DNA from: DATJHM01 sp035493895
GTDB taxonomy: Bacteria; Chloroflexota; Ktedonobacteria; Ktedonobacterales; Ktedonobacteraceae
Assembly (NCBI GenBank): GCA_035493895.1
Contig: DATJHM010000106.1
Location: forward strand, 103,270-167,269
Direction of reading: 5' to 3'
DNA length: 64,000 nt
This document shows positions 60,173-64,000 of this stretch, piece by piece; positions within the stretch are counted from its first letter, which is position 1; every line of letters begins with the position of its first letter. Both the position numbers and the translations under genes were made by a program. Below the pieces are notes generated by a model. It saw only the letters and a program-made list of their open reading frames with translations, searched no databases and was not told the origin of the DNA.

Positions 60173-60191
60173 CGCTGCCCTCTAACTCTGT

Positions 60192-61721
60192 CTAGGATAG
60201 TTTAGTGGTGTGAGGAATTGACGAGGAACTTGCCAGGAGCCGATCAGGATTTTGCGCTGCTTTTACCTCTCCATGGTTTTTGGGGGAGGAGACGCTTCCC
60301 TGTCTGTACATAGGACGGGCTGGGACTGGTAGCGTCAAGGTAAAACAGGCCCCTTGACCTTGCTGACTTGTGACAGTGATCTGACCCCCGTGTGCCTGGA
60401 CCATCTGCTTGACAATTGCCAGACCCAGGCCGCTGCCTCCAGTGGCGCGTGCGCGCGAGGGGTCTGCACGATAAAAGCGCTCAAAGAGATAGGGGAGGTG
60501 TTCGGGTGCGATGCCTGGCCCGGTATTCTGCACGCTAATGTGGACCCAACTCTGGCTTCGATGGGCGGTAATGCTGATCTCTCCCTCGGCGGGCGTATGC
60601 GTGATGGCATTGCGTAACAGGTTGCGCAGGATCTGGGCCACACGTTCTGGATCGGCTTCCAGACAGGGTAGCGTAGGGGAAAGATGGATGTGTAGTGTCA
60701 AGTGTTTCTGCTCTGCCTGCGGTCGGAGGATTTGGACGGCCTGGCTCACTACGTCCGCTAGTTCGACTGGCTGGAGTGCCAGATGCAGTTGACCTGCCTC
60801 CGCCAGAGAGACCTCCTGTAAATCGGCGACTAATCGGCTCAAGAGCGAGGTCTCTTCGTAGAGCGAGCTGAGGGTGTCCGGTGTTGGCTCCAGTACCCCT
60901 TCAACAAGCAGTTCCAGGTAGCCGCGAATATTCATCAAGGGATTACGCAGCTCGTGGGCGACATCGTTGACCAGATGGCGACGTGCCTGCTCTGAGCGGC
61001 TCAGGCTCTCCGCCATCGTGTTGAACGCATGGGCAAGCGCGCCGATTTCACTTTTCTCTTTGATGCAGACTCGCTGGCTCAGGTCGCCTTGTGCCATCTG
61101 TTCGGCTGCTGCTTTGAGCGTGTGAAGCGGTTTGAGGAGCGTATTGGCAAACACGAGGGCCAACAGCAGAGCGGTGAGCCCTGCGATAAGGACCGCTAGC
61201 CAGAGCGCGTGATTCATGGAAGTCAGAAAGGTGACTCGGGAGGGAGAGGCGACGATGTGCACGAAGTTCGGATCGAGAGACTGAGGGGACTCATCTGTGG
61301 AAATAAGGAGTGGGGAGGCAGAAGGAGAGGAAGTAGAGCCTCTGCTAGAGGAAGTGAGAAGAGCGTGCTGCATGCTGACTGGGAGCCCTTGCCCGATTAA
61401 GGTGTGGTCTGAGTCAGCGAGAACGCGTTTTTGATGGTCAAACAGGATGATGCGTTGGTGCGCACTGCGTGCCAATTGTTCAGACAGAGCCTGTAATTTT
61501 TGCAGGCTCTGATGCTGGCGGTAGGCGGTGAGTAGCGTCGAGATGAGGTGCTGCTCTGTGTCCGTCTGCATATAGACCTGGAGACCGTTCGTGCTTGCCT
61601 GGCTGGCAATCAGAGCCACTGTGCCCACTGCTATCATGACGACGAGCATAAACAGCATGATGAGGCGCAGGCGCAGGCCAGACATGAGCGAGACGAGGCG
61701 CGGGTAGGGACTACTCACCAC
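60192..61721 (-). CDS. Membrane sensor histidine kinase with HAMP domain
   Basis: Kinase partner of the response regulator upstream; about 509 residues. TM1 LRLRLIMLFMLVVMIAVGTV, an external sensor domain of about 130 residues, TM2 LWLAVLIAGLTALLLALVFA, HAMP (LLKPLHTLKAAAEQMAQGDL). HisKA is VNDVAHELRNPLMNIRGYLE. HATPase: N box ILRNLLRNAITHTPAEG, G1 NTGPGIAPEHLPYLFERFYR, G2 GGSGLGLAIVKQMVQAHGG. Start probably GTG after AGGAAGG, overlapping the regulator's stop; two GTG codons in a row leave one codon of doubt. BaeS/PhoR-like layout. Confidence 0.92.
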   Translation of the reverse strand: MVSSPYPRLVSLMSGLRLRLIMLFMLVVMIAVGTVALIASQASTNGLQVYMQTDTEQHLISTLLTAYRQHQSLQKLQALSEQLARSAHQRIILFDHQKRVLADSDHTLIGQGLPVSMQHALLTSSSRGSTSSPSASPLLISTDESPQSLDPNFVHIVASPSRVTFLTSMNHALWLAVLIAGLTALLLALVFANTLLKPLHTLKAAAEQMAQGDLSQRVCIKEKSEIGALAHAFNTMAESLSRSEQARRHLVNDVAHELRNPLMNIRGYLELLVEGVLEPTPDTLSSLYEETSLLSRLVADLQEVSLAEAGQLHLALQPVELADVVSQAVQILRPQAEQKHLTLHIHLSPTLPCLEADPERVAQILRNLLRNAITHTPAEGEISITAHRSQSWVHISVQNTGPGIAPEHLPYLFERFYRADPSRARATGGSGLGLAIVKQMVQAHGGQITVTSQQGQGACFTLTLPVPARPMYRQGSVSSPKNHGEVKAAQNPDRLLASSSSIPHTTKLS

Positions 61722-62406
61722 GATCTGCCTTCCTGAACTTGTAGCCAATGCCAGGCACCGTTTGGATCAAGGAAGGACGCTCAGGATCGCTCTCGATTTT
61801 CTTGCGCAAGTTCCCCAGATGAAAGTCAATGGTGCGGTCAAATCCTTCGTAGTCGGGGCCGTAGACTCGCTCCACTAGTGCCTTGCGGCTGAGTGTTCGG
61901 CCTGGAGAGGAGGCAAACGTTTCCAGAAGTTTAAACTCTGTGGGGGTGAGACGGACCAGTTTGCCAGCGAGCCAGATCTCGTGCGCAGACAGGTCGATCA
62001 CCAGTTCGCCTACCTGGAGGGTGGCTTCCCATGTGGCTTGCTGGTATGTACGGCGCAGCACGATGCGTACACGTGCCACCAGTTCTCGCAAGCTGAAGGG
62101 CTTGGTCAAATAATCGTCAACATCCAGGGAAAGGCCCAGGAGCTTGTCCTCTTCCGTTGCTTTGGCCGTCAACAGAATCACGGGAATTGTAGACTCCGAG
62201 CGGATGAGACGGCACAGGTCAATGCCGCTGATATGCGGTAATAGCCAGTCGAGAATGATGAGATCAGGAGCCTCACTCCTTGTGATTGCCAGTGCTTCGA
62301 TGCCGTCGTAGGCCTTCAGTGTCTCAAAGTGTTCGTTGCTCAGGGAGAGTCGGATCAACTCTACCGTTTTTTGATCGTCATCGACGACAAGGATTTTGTA
62401 GGTCAT
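61711..62406 (-). CDS. OmpR/PhoB family response regulator
   Basis: DNA-binding response regulator, 231 residues. Receiver: KILVVDDDQKTVELIRLSLS, phospho-acceptor Asp53 (LIILDWLLPHISGIDL), Thr in ILLTAKATEEDKLLG, Lys in DDYLTKPFSLRELVARV. The winged helix includes LTPTEFKLLETFASSPGRTL and ERVYGPDYEGFDRTIDFHLG, ending NLRKKIESDPERPSLIQTVP. ATG; its end overlaps the kinase start. The promoter region has direct repeats every 11 bp, the normal DNA target layout of this family, so autoregulation is likely. Confidence 0.95.
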   Translation of the reverse strand: MTYKILVVDDDQKTVELIRLSLSNEHFETLKAYDGIEALAITRSEAPDLIILDWLLPHISGIDLCRLIRSESTIPVILLTAKATEEDKLLGLSLDVDDYLTKPFSLRELVARVRIVLRRTYQQATWEATLQVGELVIDLSAHEIWLAGKLVRLTPTEFKLLETFASSPGRTLSRKALVERVYGPDYEGFDRTIDFHLGNLRKKIESDPERPSLIQTVPGIGYKFRKADRGE

Positions 62407-62537
62407 GGTTCTGCTTTCAATGAAGGTGCTATCTGAAACCTATTTTTTGTTTGGTGCATCAGCAGTAAAATCGTGTTTTACGAGATTTGGTGCAATAGAT
62501 AGCGTATGATTGCTGTCTGTTGTCTGCGTTCCTCTCA

Positions 62538-62603
62538 ATTTTATAAGAAAAGTGTAAGCTTTTTGTGAGGAAACGCCTGGAAAGGTGTAAGCTTTTTGTG
62601 AGA
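62538..62603 (-). promoter_or_regulatory. Pho-box-like array and promoter of the two-component operon
   Basis: Read on the minus strand in 11-base steps: CTCACAAAAAG, CTTACACCTTT, CCAGGCGTTTC, CTCACAAAAAG, CTTACACTTTT, CTTATAAAATT. Four units share CTYACA; the third is degenerate and the last contains the probable -10 (TATAAA, 62541-62546). PhoB/PhoP-class regulators bind such 11-bp direct repeats as dimers. Predicted leader to the ATG is about 130 bases. Confidence 0.75.
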
Positions 62604-63092
62604 AGGAAGCATCCTTTTCCACGTTCGAGTCGCCCCCAAAAGCAGGTCAACCTCAACTACCTACATCGCTGAGAACTCAGATTTGAACAGTTTGGTCCTC
62701 ACCTTGACACGCGGGTCTTACACGTCCATGTTCTTCTGTGTCTTCAGAACATTGTAGACGATTCTCTCGTCTTCCCTGGGTGGGCATAACTGAGGGTTGA
62801 GTATTTGATGGACCGATTATCAGGCCAGTCTGCCCTTAGCGTAATTAAGGGGGGAAAACGGAGAGACTCCACTTAGCGAACTCAATAGCTTTCTATCAGT
62901 TATATGGTACGTCGTATCTTTTTGTCAGAAATACATTTATAGGCCAGTAGGCATGCACAGAACCACTCATTGTCCGGGGTAGCGCAAGCTCTCCAGCAAT
63001 GGGTGGTTTTTCTCTGCCGAGTTTCAAGAAAAGGTGACTCAGTGTGATGGGGCGCATAGATGCCAGTAAGGTCAAAACCCGAATTCTAAAAT
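62604..63092. other. Gap upstream of the two-component operon
   Basis: About 490 bases with no supported gene, RNA or clear hairpin. Confidence 0.4.
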
Positions 63093-64000
63093 TTACACGT
63101 TGGGATGGTTGGGGGCAGAAAACTGTTCACGAATCGCTTGCACTCGTTGATAGAGCGGTTCGGCCAGATCGTTTCGGTCTTGATCCTGATAGAGTCGCGC
63201 CAGATCGTACAGAGTATCGGCGGTGCTGGGATGCTCGAACCCCAGTGCCTGCTCGCGAATGGCCAGAGCGCGTTGATAGAGCGGTTCGGCTTCTCCATAC
63301 TTGCCCTGCATCTGGTAGAATCGTGCTAATGCGTACAGGGTATCGGCGGTGTTGGGATGCTCGGCACCCAGCGCCTGCTCACGAATGGCGAGGGCGCGTC
63401 GATAGAGCGGTTCGGCTTCTTTATACTTACCCTGGATCTGATAGAGCCATGCTAAGGCGTGCAAGGAACCAGCGATGCTAGCGTGATCAGAACCCAGTGC
63501 CTGTTCGCGAATGGCGAGGGCACGTTGATAGAGCGGTTCGGCCTGATCGTATTGGCCGCGATCCTGGTAGAGTTGCGCCAGCGTGTGCAGGGTGTCGGCA
63601 ATGTTGGGGTGATCAGAACCCAGAGCCTGCTCGCGAATGGTCAGGGCACGTTGGTAGAGCGATTCGGCCTGATCGTACTTGCTCTGGATCTGATAGAGCC
63701 ATGCTAAGGCATACAGGGTATCGGCGGTGTTGGGATGCTCGAAGCCCAGCGCCTGCTCGCGAATGGCGAGGGCGCGTCGATAGAGCGGTTCGGCCTCTTT
63801 ATACTTGCCTTGCATCTGATAGAGCCATGCTAAGGCATGCAGCGAACCAGCGGTGTTGAGATGCTCGGCACCAAATGCCTGCTCGCGAATGGCGAGGGCG
63901 CGTCGATAGAGTGGTTCGGCCCGATCATATTGGCCTCGATCCTGATAGAGTCGCGCCAGATCGTGCAGGGTATCGGCGGTGCTGGGATGCTCGGCACCCA
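63093..64000 (-). CDS. Kinesin-light-chain-type TPR protein, C-terminal part
   Basis: The 5' end lies right of the window; the frame is open to base 64000, giving about 302 residues. It is seven full repeats of 42 residues: AEPLYRRALAIREQALGxEH, then PNTADTLYALAWLYQxQGKY. The last unit ends REQFSAPNHPNV and a stop. At DNA level the 126-bp repeats are almost identical, so recent duplication or gene conversion is probable. In this group such arrays often end NB-ARC or protease-like signalling ATPases, which would lie upstream; that is not visible. It differs from the 46-residue repeat protein at 43 kb. Confidence 0.88.
   Translation of the reverse strand, partial: GAEHPSTADTLHDLARLYQDRGQYDRAEPLYRRALAIREQAFGAEHLNTAGSLHALAWLYQMQGKYKEAEPLYRRALAIREQALGFEHPNTADTLYALAWLYQIQSKYDQAESLYQRALTIREQALGSDHPNIADTLHTLAQLYQDRGQYDQAEPLYQRALAIREQALGSDHASIAGSLHALAWLYQIQGKYKEAEPLYRRALAIREQALGAEHPNTADTLYALARFYQMQGKYGEAEPLYQRALAIREQALGFEHPSTADTLYDLARLYQDQDRNDLAEPLYQRVQAIREQFSAPNHPNV

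Overview
The window reads as chromosomal DNA of a member of the class Ktedonobacteria (phylum Chloroflexota). This is an inference: it rests on the mix of BACON-domain and TPR proteins, zinc-ribbon/membrane fusions, an archaeal-type aspartyl-tRNA synthetase under a T-box, many GTG/TTG starts next to strong Shine-Dalgarno sequences, and moderate GC content. No rRNA, phage, transposase or CRISPR array was seen. About 53 protein genes and one tRNA (Asn, GTT) can be supported. The first and last genes run off the window.

Layout. 1-3.0 kb: minus-strand translation genes, rpsO-pnp (pnp partial) and rplJ-rplL behind an L10 leader with an attenuator. 3.2-7.2 kb: a small unknown protein, then a minus-strand set of two Gfo/Idh/MocA oxidoreductases around an AraC regulator. 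7.5-16.4 kb: a ThDP enzyme, a 1302-residue BACON-repeat membrane protein, aldose 1-epimerase, a Tic20-like membrane protein, a HIT protein, and a peroxiredoxin with a TetR-type operator in its promoter. 16.5-19.9 kb: pdh operon E1alpha-E1beta-E2. 20.7-24.1 kb: a GH95 glycosidase and a gene-free stretch of repeats. 24.1-31 kb: a non-discriminating-type AspRS behind a T-box, a secreted serine protease, an orphan PAS histidine kinase and tRNA-Asn. 31-33.5 kb: mgtE with a structured leader of about 510 nt. 34-37.4 kb: CheY-CheW-CheA/REC cluster. 37.6-44.8 kb: a disordered protein, FtsH, a TetR regulator and a 14-repeat TPR protein. 44.9-50 kb: modA-modB, a small zincin, rho, a membrane protein. 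50-55.5 kb: repeats, an MFS transporter divergent from a DeoR regulator, a parS-like site, a CoA-transferase and an M20 peptidase. 55.6-59.4 kb: modC behind a 20-bp-period repeat array, HxlR regulator, second HIT protein, aldo/keto reductase. 59.7-62.6 kb: a small secreted protein and a two-component operon with an 11-bp Pho-box-like array. 63.1-64 kb: partial TPR protein.

How the parts work together. The AspRS carries His and Pro at the two positions linked to loose tRNA-Asp/tRNA-Asn recognition. Its T-box leader shows both an Asn and an Asp codon near the specifier loop, and a tRNA-Asn gene lies about 4 kb past the end of the synthetase gene. Together these suggest indirect Asn-tRNA(Asn) synthesis. 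Molybdate uptake is split: modAB at 45 kb, modC at 56 kb. Sugar metabolism (epimerase, GH95, Gfo/Idh enzymes, MFS/DeoR) is scattered. The least familiar regulatory structures are the mgtE leader (nested hairpin, small ORF, mutually exclusive stems, DnaA-box palindrome) and the repeat array upstream of modC.
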